Part shown: one piece after another, positions 6,897 to 15,360 of the stretch
How the letters are laid out: each line of letters opens with the position of its first letter
How positions within the stretch are numbered: the first letter of the stretch is position 1
Assembly: GCA_004299305.1 (NCBI GenBank)
Contig: SCPZ01000099.1
Location: forward strand, 1 to 64,000
Direction: 5' to 3'
DNA from: Methylobacter sp.
GTDB taxonomy: Bacteria; Pseudomonadota; Gammaproteobacteria; Methylococcales; Methylomonadaceae
DNA: 64,000 nt
Notes under the pieces: generated by a model
The model's database searches: none
Seen by the model: the letters and a program-made list of their open reading frames with translations, nothing else
What the model was told of the DNA's origin: nothing
Position numbers and translations under genes: made by a program

Positions 6897-8933
6897 ATGC
6901 AAAAATTCATCTTCAGCTCATTAATCATCGCCGGATTTATCCAGGCACAATTATCGCAAGCAGCATCTACCGATAAAACCGTTACCCTGGACACGATGGA
7001 AATCGAAGGTCGGGCCACCGATTTGTTAGGCGTAGCTGCATCGGCATCGCAAGGCATCGTCGGACAAGCTGAGTTTGCTTATCGGCCATTGACGCGAGTC
7101 GGCGAACTGGTTGAAGTGGTGCCCGGCGCGCTGGCGACCCAGCACAGCGGCTCGGGCAAGGCTAACCAGTATTTTTTACGCGGCTTTAACCTGGATCACG
7201 GCACCGACTTTTCGGTGATGGTCGACGGCGTACCGATGAACATGCCCAGCCATGCGCACGGGCAAGGCTATCTCGATTTGAACAGCATCATTCCTGAACT
7301 GGTTGACAAGGTCGAATACGGCAAAGGCCCTTATTACGCGGATGTCGGGGATTTTTCTTCCGCCGGTTATGCGCGTATGCATACCATGCATGTGCTGCCC
7401 AAAGGACTGTTCAAATTTACCGGCGGCGAGTTCGGCTATTATCGCGGGGTATTGGCCGATTCCAAAAAAATCGGCGCAGGCGACTTACTGGTTGCCGGCG
7501 AATTCAATACTTATGACGGCGTATGGCAGCAGCCGGAAGACTTGGGCAAGTACAACGGCATGGTGCGCTACACGCTGGATAAGCAGGATTGGGGCTTATC
7601 GGTCAACGCCAAAGCCTATCATTCCGGCTGGAATGCGACTAACCAGATTCCCGAGCGGGCTATCGATAGCGGCAGGCTCGATCTTTACGGCAGTATGGAT
7701 AGGTCCGATGGCGGCAACAGTAATCGGTACAGCCTGTCTAGCAACGCCTGGAGCCGGGGCGACGGCTACAAAAACGACCTTAATGCCTACGTCGTTTATT
7801 CCGATCTCGATCTTTATTCCAACTTTTCCGGTTATTTTGATTACCCGGTGCAAGGCGACCAAATAAACCAGAGCGAGCGCCGCGTAGTAGTCGGCGGCAA
7901 CGGCGAACAAACCTGGTTTGCTAAATGGTTCGGGAGGGAGGTCGACAACAGCGTAGGCCTGCAAATCCGCCATGACGAGGTCATCGGAGCCGCGTTAAAC
8001 CGCACCGAACAACGCCGGATTTTCCAGACGGTGCGACAGGACGACATTAGCGAAACCAGCGTTGGCGTATATTTAAAAAACCAAGTCCAGTGGCTGGAAA
8101 AATTCCGCACTATTTCAGGGTTGCGCGCCGATTTTTTCGACTTTAACGTTAACAGCCGCACGCTGGCCGCTAACTCAGGCCGACAAAGCGCGGCGCTGCT
8201 GAGTCCCAAACTCAGCCTGATTTTCGGTCCCTGGGTTGATAACGAAGTGTTTATTAACCTGGGTTACGGCCATCACTCCAATGACGCACGCGGAACCGCC
8301 TTGCGTGTTGACCCGGTCACACCGTTAGTATGGTCGCGCGGCGGTGAAATCGGGCTGCGCAACCAGTTTATTCCGGGGCTGAATTCTACGCTGGCGTTGT
8401 GGTGGTTGCAGATGGATTCCGAACTGGTTTTCGTCGGCGATGCGGGCAATACCGAACCCAGCGGGCGTAGCGAACGGCACGGCGTGGAATGGAGTAACTA
8501 TTATCAAGTCAACGACAGCCTGACCCTGGATGCCGATTTTGCTTTTTCAACGGCCCATTATATCGGCGTACCGCGCGAGGCCAATCATGTCCCCAATTCG
8601 GTAGGCCGGGTAATCAGCGCCGGAGCGGTGCTGCAATTGCCCTTTCACACCTTTACCTCCTTACGACTGCGCCATTTTGGCGACTCACCGCTTAACGAGA
8701 GCGGAGACTTCAGCGCAGGCGATACCACATTAGTCAACTGGGGCTTTGGCTATCAGCATAAAGACTTGAAAGTTGAACTTGATTTGTTCAATTTGCTGGG
8801 TTCTAAGAGCAACGACATCGCTTATGCCTACACCTCCCGTTTGCCGGGAGAAGCGGCAGAAGGAGTGGACGGCATCCTCAAGCATCCGGTGGAGCCGCGT
8901 ATGTTAAGGCTGACGGGGTCGGTTAGGTTTTGA
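6897..8933 (+). CDS. TonB-dependent outer-membrane receptor under B12-riboswitch control
   Basis: 678 aa. Signal peptide at residues 1-22 (cleavage near SQAAS), plug domain about 35-170 with LRGFNLDHGTDFSVMVDGVP, then a beta-barrel ending in the usual aromatic C-terminus (LTGSVRF). Family proteins take up scarce ligands across the outer membrane using TonB energy. The upstream cobalamin riboswitch makes a corrinoid or cobalt-related ligand likely, but the protein is not obviously BtuB. An AGAGGAC ribosome binding site precedes the ATG. No TonB, ExbB or Btu transport gene lies next to it, so partners must be elsewhere. Confidence 0.85.
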   Translation: MQKFIFSSLIIAGFIQAQLSQAASTDKTVTLDTMEIEGRATDLLGVAASASQGIVGQAEFAYRPLTRVGELVEVVPGALATQHSGSGKANQYFLRGFNLDHGTDFSVMVDGVPMNMPSHAHGQGYLDLNSIIPELVDKVEYGKGPYYADVGDFSSAGYARMHTMHVLPKGLFKFTGGEFGYYRGVLADSKKIGAGDLLVAGEFNTYDGVWQQPEDLGKYNGMVRYTLDKQDWGLSVNAKAYHSGWNATNQIPERAIDSGRLDLYGSMDRSDGGNSNRYSLSSNAWSRGDGYKNDLNAYVVYSDLDLYSNFSGYFDYPVQGDQINQSERRVVVGGNGEQTWFAKWFGREVDNSVGLQIRHDEVIGAALNRTEQRRIFQTVRQDDISETSVGVYLKNQVQWLEKFRTISGLRADFFDFNVNSRTLAANSGRQSAALLSPKLSLIFGPWVDNEVFINLGYGHHSNDARGTALRVDPVTPLVWSRGGEIGLRNQFIPGLNSTLALWWLQMDSELVFVGDAGNTEPSGRSERHGVEWSNYYQVNDSLTLDADFAFSTAHYIGVPREANHVPNSVGRVISAGAVLQLPFHTFTSLRLRHFGDSPLNESGDFSAGDTTLVNWGFGYQHKDLKVELDLFNLLGSKSNDIAYAYTSRLPGEAAEGVDGILKHPVEPRMLRLTGSVRF

Positions 8934-8998
8934 TGAAATAAAGACGGGGCTATTTACATCGGAAATGTCAAATGTAAGGCCTGAGGTACTTGTTCTTT

Positions 8999-9484
8999 TT
9001 ATCCGTTGGTTTCTTCATAACCTGCTTCAAGGAAAAATTCCCCTTCTGGCATGGTAAAGGGCAGTCTGATGATGGGGGTATTTGTTTTATGGGTGATCAG
9101 ATAATCACTTCCAAAGATAATTGTTGGCAGTGATAGTTTGAAAAGATAGCCTTCATTTTCAAGCTCGCTTTTTGCACCACCGAGAACCATATTGGCGAGC
9201 TCCCCAACCAAGTCAATCACTATGCCGTCAATGGCAGTCCCTATCGTGTCAGGGGGCATCATGTTTTTTGCAACCAGTAAAATGGCGGATTCAGAAAAAG
9301 TTAATGCAATAGACGCTTTTCCCTTTGCTCCAACCATGTCCATTAAACCGGTAATATTTTTCCCTTGAGTAGTCTGTAAATTTTTTTTTATCGTTGGAGT
9401 GCCAACTTTGGGTTCAATATGCGCCATTGTGGAAAACACAATCAACGTTGACTTAAGGACTGGATTGATGAAATTAACTTTCAT
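8999..9484 (-). CDS. CheX-like chemotaxis phosphatase domain protein
   Basis: 161 aa matching CheX-type proteins (CheC/CheX/FliY fold), which dephosphorylate CheY-P or act on other receiver domains. Visible are the N-terminal VNFINPVLKSTLIVF segment, the central SxA/AxILLVAKNMM strand-helix, and the characteristic helix DLVGELANMVLGGAKSELE that carries the catalytic E/N pair in CheX. It stands alone on the minus strand, convergent with the TonB receptor. The response-regulator operon starts about 0.5 kb further on. A partner receiver cannot be named. Confidence 0.75.
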   Translation of the reverse strand: MKVNFINPVLKSTLIVFSTMAHIEPKVGTPTIKKNLQTTQGKNITGLMDMVGAKGKASIALTFSESAILLVAKNMMPPDTIGTAIDGIVIDLVGELANMVLGGAKSELENEGYLFKLSLPTIIFGSDYLITHKTNTPIIRLPFTMPEGEFFLEAGYEETNG

Positions 9485-9501
9485 GGTAACTACTCGCCCC
9501 T

Positions 9502-9696
9502 CTAAACATCAAACTTACCCGCCAAAGCCAATTGCACAGCAATGAGCGGGTTATATCCCTTATTTGCCATAGTTTGCAAATAGCTTGAAATGCGCCAATA
9601 CGCCTTGGCATAATCTTCCGACCGAAAGCAGCCTGAAACCTTTTGCTTAAATTGCATGAGTCGACTACAGCAATGCTCACACTCTGATACATAAGA
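9502..9696 (-). pseudogene. C-terminal relic of an IS66-type transposase
   Basis: The minus frame ending at TAG 9502-9504 reads SRLMQFKQKVSGCFRS, then EDYAKAYWRISSYLQTM and NPLIAVQLALAGKFDV. This resembles the C-terminal tail of IS66-family transposases (KQKISGxFRSxxGA...RIRSYLSTxxKxGxN). An in-frame stop lies at 9697-9699 and nothing of the catalytic domain is present, so only about 60 codons survive. Confidence 0.6.
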
Positions 9697-9783
9697 TTAT
9701 ATCATCGGTTCGATGACACAAATCTGTAATCATCGCCAACAACACCGCTATATGAGTTTATTCGCTGGGTTTTTTACTGCTCA

Positions 9784-9817
9784 GAGAGTAACGCAGGAGC
9801 AGTTGTCGAGGAGCGGA
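9784..9817. repeat. Dispersed short repeat AACGCAGGAGCAGTTGYCGAG (copy 1)
   Basis: The core AACGCAGGAGCAGTTG followed by TCGAG recurs at 60909-60930 with CCGAG. Both copies lie in gene-free DNA. The stretch 9697-9957 holds no other recognisable feature apart from the leader of the 9958 gene. Confidence 0.55.
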
Positions 9818-9957
9818 AACTTTGAATATGACAGAAGCCAGCATTAGCATAGTGTGAGTAGTTACTTTCGAAATACCGCGCTGCTTTGTCAAAATTTTAC
9901 GAACTAAGGACAATTTTAAGCGTGTGATGGGTATAATGCCGTCATGCAACTTATCTA

Positions 9958-11004
9958 TTGAATTTTAAGATTATGCCATTTTTTTTAAATTTTAATCGTC
10001 ACGCGCGGGTCTGTGCATTGGGCGTGGCGATGCTTTACTTTACACCACCGTTATATGCCGACCAAACGGCATCATGGCTGGATGCAATCAGGTTTTCGGG
10101 CTATGCCAAACTGGCGACCAGTTCGCCTAATCACGCTCCTACTACCGTTGAACTGGATGATTTAAGCTTGTTTGTCTCGGGCAAATTTAATCGCTGGCTC
10201 AATCCCTTTTTAGAGGCCGAAGCCTATTCGATTCCGCTTTGGGAAGAAGGCAACGGCACACAATTCAATAGCGCGCAGCTGGTCATTGAACGGCTATATA
10301 ACGATATTCAGGTCACCGAAAACGACACCTTACGCGCCGGTAAATTTTTAGCATCTATCAATCATTGGAATATTACCCATGCCGCGCCGTTGGTATGGAC
10401 GACCAATCGTCCGGTCACCTCAAGCTATTCCCGAGCTAACTACATCACTGGTCTTAGCTTACGTCATGAGTTCGATGCGCTAACCGGTCACGCGCTCGAA
10501 ATCTATTGGCAACCGGTGGAAGAGTTTAATCATAAAACCTTAGCGTCCCAGGAACGCCATTATCAATCCGTCACAGGCGCTAGGTGGATTGCTCATGAAG
10601 ATTTGGATTATTACTTGGGGGTGTCTTTTCAACACGCCAATGTTGAACGTAGTGATGAAATTCGTAACTCCATTAGCATAGACGGCAACTGGCAGCACAA
10701 GTGGTTCGAGTTGGAAAGCGAGTTACTGTTCACCCAAGTCGATACCTCACAATTTCAGTATCGTAATCATGACTGGGGAGGGTATGTGCAGATGGCCGTC
10801 CCGTTAATCGAACATTTCAACCTGATCGGTCGTTACGAACATTTTGAATTTGCCAATAAAATGGCTGCCACGGATACCGCTTTAGGCGGCATCGTCTATC
10901 GTCCTGTGCCTCGCTTATCGTTCAAGCTTGAATGGCAGCAAACCGAAGGCAGTATTTATCATAATCAAACAGGACTTTATAGCTCGATTGCGGTGTTATT
11001 CTAA
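9958..11004 (+). CDS. Outer-membrane porin-like beta-barrel protein
   Basis: 348 aa. A signal peptide ends near residue 35 (PPLYADQ). The mature part shows alternating hydrophobic/aromatic strands (FSGYAKLATSS, WLNPFLEAEAY, YYLGVSFQHANV) and ends in a hydrophobic/aromatic pattern (SSIAVLF) as in outer-membrane barrels. The likely start is ATG 9973 (MPFFLNFNRH) or the upstream TTG 9958. Its stop overlaps the PstS-like gene start by one base, so it belongs to the four-gene signalling set running to 14358. Its solute is unknown. Confidence 0.65.
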   Translation: MNFKIMPFFLNFNRHARVCALGVAMLYFTPPLYADQTASWLDAIRFSGYAKLATSSPNHAPTTVELDDLSLFVSGKFNRWLNPFLEAEAYSIPLWEEGNGTQFNSAQLVIERLYNDIQVTENDTLRAGKFLASINHWNITHAAPLVWTTNRPVTSSYSRANYITGLSLRHEFDALTGHALEIYWQPVEEFNHKTLASQERHYQSVTGARWIAHEDLDYYLGVSFQHANVERSDEIRNSISIDGNWQHKWFELESELLFTQVDTSQFQYRNHDWGGYVQMAVPLIEHFNLIGRYEHFEFANKMAATDTALGGIVYRPVPRLSFKLEWQQTEGSIYHNQTGLYSSIAVLF

Positions 11005-11429
11005 TGAAAAGATTACTTATATTAGGACTTGCCGCCGCGTTAATGCCGTTTTCAATCGCCTATGCGGATTTATACATCATTGCCAATAAAGACTTGCCCG
11101 CCTCACAACTGGATAAAAGCGATATTGCGGCGATTTATTTGCTTAAGAAAAAACATTGGGAAAACGGCGACGACATTATGCCGATTAACCTGCCCGCACA
11201 AGCCGACGCCCGCACCCGGTTTACCGCTGAAATTTTTGACAGCACGCCGGAAAAACTGGGCAGTTATTGGGATAAAATGTTATTCAAGGGCGAGACGCCG
11301 CCGGTAACCCAAAATTCCGAGCAAGCCGTTGTTTTGTTTGTGGGGCGAATTAAAGGGGCGATCGGTTATGTGGAGACAAAGCCGCAAAGTCCGGAAATTA
11401 AAATCCTGCAACAATTTTCAAGCAAGTAA
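11004..11429 (+). CDS. Short PstS-like periplasmic substrate-binding protein
   Basis: 141 aa with a signal peptide (residues 1-21, cleaved after AYA). The body resembles the PBP-like domain of phosphate-binding PstS relatives: YIIANKDLPASQLDKSDIAAIYLLKKKHWENGD and the ending GRIKGAIGYVE. Such half-length versions often stand next to sensor kinases. Its start overlaps the porin-like gene and it is 12 bp from the kinase gene. I infer that it presents a ligand to, or monitors the envelope for, that kinase. Confidence 0.72.
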   Translation: MKRLLILGLAAALMPFSIAYADLYIIANKDLPASQLDKSDIAAIYLLKKKHWENGDDIMPINLPAQADARTRFTAEIFDSTPEKLGSYWDKMLFKGETPPVTQNSEQAVVLFVGRIKGAIGYVETKPQSPEIKILQQFSSK

Positions 11430-11441
11430 CCGGGTAAGTTC

Positions 11442-13370
11442 ATGTCGCGCTTTTCGCTTTCAGTTCGTTTAACGCTGTTTTTCAGTTTTATCGTGTTATT
11501 AGTGACTACCACTTTGAGTGCGGTGGTGTTTTACCAATTCGGCGATAAAATCAATCAGCAGATTGAGCGCAATCTTACCGGCATTGCCGACCATAAAGCC
11601 GCTGAAATCAGTAATGCGTTACTGTTTGAACGCACCAATTTGCTGTCTTGGCGAGCCTCGTCGGTGATGCTGGATGTGGTGGTGGATGACTTGGATAAAC
11701 GCATCAACACTGAACTGATCAATTTGAAACAATATTATCAGTTACAAGGCGATCTCTATGTGTTTAATGCAGCAGGCGTACTGATCGCTTCCACGCAGCA
11801 GGCGGTATTAAAAACCAAATTACCTCAAGCTTGGCAAACGCAACAGGATTACGCGCTGGTGTTTAAACATGAAGTGCCTTTTATTAAGGGTAGTGTTATT
11901 GCCCATGTAACGGCATTAAAACCGCCGCAATTAAAACCCCAGGGCTATCTGGTCATGACCCATTCCTGGGATGATATTAGCCGACTGCTTGCGCCTAAAG
12001 ACAGCAGTTTTGCGTTGCATAAAGCACATGAAGGACATCAGGGCAGCGCAGAACTTTTTACGGTTAATGGTATAAAAACAATCGAGATCAATGATAGTTT
12101 TTCGGAACGGCCCTCATGGATTTTTGACGGCATCAGCTATTTGGGTTCGATTTCAAAACCCGTATCGGTGGGCGATTTCAGTTTTCAAATTGCCGCGTTC
12201 ATGCCTGAAAAACTCGCCCATGAGCCGTTGCTTGAATTAACCAAGAATTTGTTGATTGCCGCCGCTTTGGTCGGCGTACCGATGCTGGTGTTGGTCAGCT
12301 TGCTCAGTCGTCTTCTGGTTACGCCGATTAAGAAGCTGACCGCTACCATTCACACCATCGAAAATTCCAACGATTTATCGATCAAAGTGCCGGTTTCGGG
12401 CCGAGATGAAGTTGCGGATTTAGGCAATGCGTTTAACCGGATGACCACGCGATTAGGCGAGTTATTTCATAAATTCGTCGTAGTGGAAAAAGAACTGGAA
12501 GACTTGAATATTAACCTGGAACGCCAGGTTATCGACCGTACCCAGCAATTGCAAGATACCCTGCAAAAACTGCAATCCGCGCAAACGCAATTAGTGCAAT
12601 CAGAGAAAATGGCTTCGTTAGGGCAGCTGGTTGCCGGTATTGCCCATGAAATCAATAATCCTATCGGTGCAATTTATGCCAATATGCCGCCCTTGGAAGA
12701 ATACATAGACGATATTAAAGGCACTGTCGAATTTGCCCAACGTTGCATGGATGAGGCGGTCGCGAAGCAATTAAACGATCACATGGAACAGATTGACTAT
12801 ATGTTTGTCATCGAAGACTTGGCTAAATTACTTAACAGCCAAAAGCAGGCGGCGGATCGCATTCGCAACATCGTATTAGCGTTACGTAATTTTTCTCGTC
12901 TCGATCAAGGCGAAATTAAAACAGTGCGGCTCGAAGAAGGCTTGGATTCAACCTTGCAAATGCTGCATCATCATTATAAAGGGCGTATTAACATCGAGAA
13001 AGATTACACGCTTAATGAAATGGTAGAATGTTATGCGGGCGAGCTGAACCAAGTTTTTATGAATATACTCGTTAATGCGATTCAAGCCATTCCTGATAAA
13101 GGCAGTATTTTCATCACTACCGCTAAAGTGACCGATCAAGCGGTCATTAGTATCGCCGACACCGGTATCGGGATGTCCGATGAAGTCAGGAAAAAAATAT
13201 TCGACCCGTTCTTTACCACTAAAGAGGTGGGCGAAGGCACCGGGCTTGGGCTGTCTATTTCTTACGGTATTATTGAAAAACATCAAGGCACGCTCACGGT
13301 TGAATCTGAGTTGAATCGTGGTACGCGCTTTATTATTGCTATTCCACTTCGTTTAATTAAGGACGCTTAA
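11442..13370 (+). CDS. Membrane sensor histidine kinase (periplasmic sensor-HAMP-HisKA-HATPase)
   Basis: 642 aa. TM1 is at residues 8-30, a large periplasmic Cache-like sensor at about 32-268, and TM2 at about 270-292. HAMP follows (292-345), then a coiled coil ([17 protein letters not shown]) and the dimerisation helix with phospho-His402 in [10 protein letters not shown]. The C-terminal ATPase has Nxxx[31 protein letters not shown] and GTRF. It starts 12 bp after the PstS-like gene and ends 1 bp before the HD-GYP regulator, which is its evident partner. The signal is not known. Confidence 0.88.
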   Translation: MSRFSLSVRLTLFFSFIVLLVTTTLSAVVFYQFGDKINQQIERNLTGIADHKAAEISNALLFERTNLLSWRASSVMLDVVVDDLDKRINTELINLKQYYQLQGDLYVFNAAGVLIASTQQAVLKTKLPQAWQTQQDYALVFKHEVPFIKGSVIAHVTALKPPQLKPQGYLVMTHSWDDISRLLAPKDSSFALHKAHEGHQGSAELFTVNGIKTIEINDSFSERPSWIFDGISYLGSISKPVSVGDFSFQIAAFMPEKLAHEPLLELTKNLLIAAALVGVPMLVLVSLLSRLLVTPIKKLTATIHTIENSNDLSIKVPVSGRDEVADLGNAFNRMTTRLGELFHKFVVVEKELEDLNINLERQVIDRTQQLQDTLQKLQSAQTQLVQSEKMASLGQLVAGIAHEINNPIGAIYANMPPLEEYIDDIKGTVEFAQRCMDEAVAKQLNDHMEQIDYMFVIEDLAKLLNSQKQAADRIRNIVLALRNFSRLDQGEIKTVRLEEGLDSTLQMLHHHYKGRINIEKDYTLNEMVECYAGELNQVFMNILVNAIQAIPDKGSIFITTAKVTDQAVISIADTGIGMSDEVRKKIFDPFFTTKEVGEGTGLGLSISYGIIEKHQGTLTVESELNRGTRFIIAIPLRLIKDA

Positions 13371-13371
13371 G

Positions 13372-14358
13372 ATGCATACGCTGTTACTTGTTGATGATGA
13401 TCCCGATGTGTTGGCGACGTTAACGCGCAGCTTTCGGAAAGGCTACAAAACGCTCTCAGCCAATGGCGGCGAGGCAGGAATTGCATTTTTGGATGAACAA
13501 CCGGTCGATTTGATTATTTGCGATCAACGTATGCCTAACATTAGTGGCGATCAGGTATTAAGTCATGCCTTACAGGTTCAACCCGAAGCAATTCGTATTT
13601 TACTGACCGGTTATGCCGATGTTGAAGCGTTGCTTGCTTGTGTCAATGATGCGCATATTTACAAATACGTCACTAAACCGTGGGATCCGGCCGAACTTAA
13701 CTTAACCGTAGTAAGGGCGTTAGAGTCGCTGGTTTTGAAACGCGACTTGGATATGGCGCGCGATCAATTGGAAGCCGCTTACAAAGATGCAGTGGTGATG
13801 TTATGTTTGGCAGCCGAAGGTAAAGATCAGGATACCTCCAGTCATTTATACCGTGTGCAGCATTACACGGAAGCACTGGCGCTAGCTATGGGCGTTGATA
13901 GCGCGGAAGCAGCGCACATGGGCTTAATGAGCATGTTGCACGATATTGGTAAACTTGCCACGCCCGATGCCATTTTAAAAAAGCCGGATAAGTTGACCGA
14001 TGAAGAATGGGTGATTATGCGAGAGCATCCGTTGGCAGGAGTGCGTATTTTAGGTAATAATCCGTTCTATGAAACTGCGCGGGAAATTTCTGCGGGGCAT
14101 CATGAAAATTATGACGGTAGCGGTTACCCGAACGGCGTGAGTGGCGCTTACATTCCACTATCGGCGCGTATTGTAAAACTTGCCGATGTCTTCGACGCAC
14201 TGACAACACGACGCCCCTATAAACAACCCTGGCCGATGGAAGAAGCATTGACGCATATCAAATTGCATTCCGACACCATGTTCGATCCTGCTATAGTGAT
14301 AGAGTTGCAAAAGCTGTTTGAAGACGGGACGCTGGAACGCATTAAGGCTGCGTTCTGA
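13372..14358 (+). CDS. Response regulator with HD-GYP c-di-GMP phosphodiesterase output
   Basis: 328 aa. Receiver domain at residues 1-120 with acidic DDD near the N-terminus, phospho-Asp in LIICDQRMPN, the T in LLTGYAD and K in YVTKPW. HD-GYP domain at about 145-325 has the metal-binding HDIGK and the HHENYDGSGYP signature, so it should hydrolyse cyclic di-GMP. Expressed with the kinase directly upstream, it links the signal sensed at the envelope to c-di-GMP removal. All visible catalytic residues are present. Confidence 0.9.
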   Translation: MHTLLLVDDDPDVLATLTRSFRKGYKTLSANGGEAGIAFLDEQPVDLIICDQRMPNISGDQVLSHALQVQPEAIRILLTGYADVEALLACVNDAHIYKYVTKPWDPAELNLTVVRALESLVLKRDLDMARDQLEAAYKDAVVMLCLAAEGKDQDTSSHLYRVQHYTEALALAMGVDSAEAAHMGLMSMLHDIGKLATPDAILKKPDKLTDEEWVIMREHPLAGVRILGNNPFYETAREISAGHHENYDGSGYPNGVSGAYIPLSARIVKLADVFDALTTRRPYKQPWPMEEALTHIKLHSDTMFDPAIVIELQKLFEDGTLERIKAAF

Positions 14359-14447
14359 GTAAGCTGGCTCTGTCGATTGTAAGGCGTGCCGCGCGCCTAC
14401 TTATGCCGTTTACGAGTAAAATAAGATGAATGCAAAATGAGGCTTCA

Positions 14448-15095
14448 ATGCAGGAAATATTAGTTCTCGGTGATTCACATACGCCTATTTTCAATCACGT
14501 ACTGTTCAAAGAAAAATTCCCGAATCAATTTTTCAATGTGTTAACCGTCGTTGGGGCGACGGCGTCAGGATTGGAGAACCCCAATTCAAAAACCAAGGCT
14601 TATCCGATCTTCAGGGAAGTCATCAAACAATCCACGGCAAAACAAGTTATTGTCATGCTCGGTGAAGTCGATACGGGATTCGTTATTTGGTACCGGGCGC
14701 AAAAATACCAGGAGTCCATTGTTGCGATGATGGACAAAGCGGTCACCAGTTATTCCCGATTTTTGCTTGAATTGACCATGCGTTTTGAGGTGGTGTGCAT
14801 CAGCACCCCGCTGCCTACCATTCAGGATAACAACGACTGGGGCGATGTTGCCAACGCCAGAAGGGAGGTAACAGCATCGCAAGTGGAAAGAACGGCGTTA
14901 ACCTTGAAATTTAACCGGATCATGCAGCAATTCTGCGCGCAAAATAACATCCGCTACATCATGCTGGATAGCGTATCGCTTGGTGAGCGCGGCATAGTCA
15001 AGGCTGAGCTGCTCAATAATGATTGCAGCGACCATCACTATGATCCTGAGCCGTATTCCCGGTTGTTGGTTGAACGGTTAGCGGAGGTGATTTGA
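14448..15095 (+). CDS. SGNH/GDSL-like hydrolase
   Basis: 215 aa from ATG 14448. This start is preferred over ATG 14430 because TGAGG lies 5 bases ahead of it. Block I is EILVLGDSHTPIF (nucleophile Ser in GDSH). A GEVDTGF segment fits block III, and the C-terminal DHHYD fits the Asp-x-x-His block V. Such enzymes de-acylate or de-acetylate glycans or lipids, and cytosolic members modify polysaccharides. There is no signal peptide. It stands alone between the HD-GYP regulator and ndvB-like gene; a role in glucan modification is only a positional guess. Confidence 0.55.
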   Translation: MQEILVLGDSHTPIFNHVLFKEKFPNQFFNVLTVVGATASGLENPNSKTKAYPIFREVIKQSTAKQVIVMLGEVDTGFVIWYRAQKYQESIVAMMDKAVTSYSRFLLELTMRFEVVCISTPLPTIQDNNDWGDVANARREVTASQVERTALTLKFNRIMQQFCAQNNIRYIMLDSVSLGERGIVKAELLNNDCSDHHYDPEPYSRLLVERLAEVI

Positions 15096-15360
15096 TTCCG
15101 CTGATTAGCTTTTAAAGCGGTGTGAATTATGTAAAACAGCTGAATATAAAAGTCGGCACAAGGCTAAATTCAGCTGATTAAATAAATTCTTGTCAACTTT
15201 AGAACCCGTGTAAAATAGCCCCTAAATCGGCACTCTGTCATTTAATCCTTAAAAAAAATACGCCCGCTTACGACTAAAGTTAAGAGCAAGCCGTACAGTT
15301 TTTTAAAAATCACCAATTAAATAATTTTTTCTCAGTCCAGTAAAACAACCGAGCACCCAA

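Noticed and set aside
9474..9692. 72-codon minus-strand frame over the transposase relic
   Set aside because: The neighbouring minus frame shows the IS66-like similarity; this one does not and is a shadow.
9758..9949. 63-codon minus-strand frame
   Set aside because: No ribosome binding site or protein-like pattern, and it overlaps a dispersed repeat.
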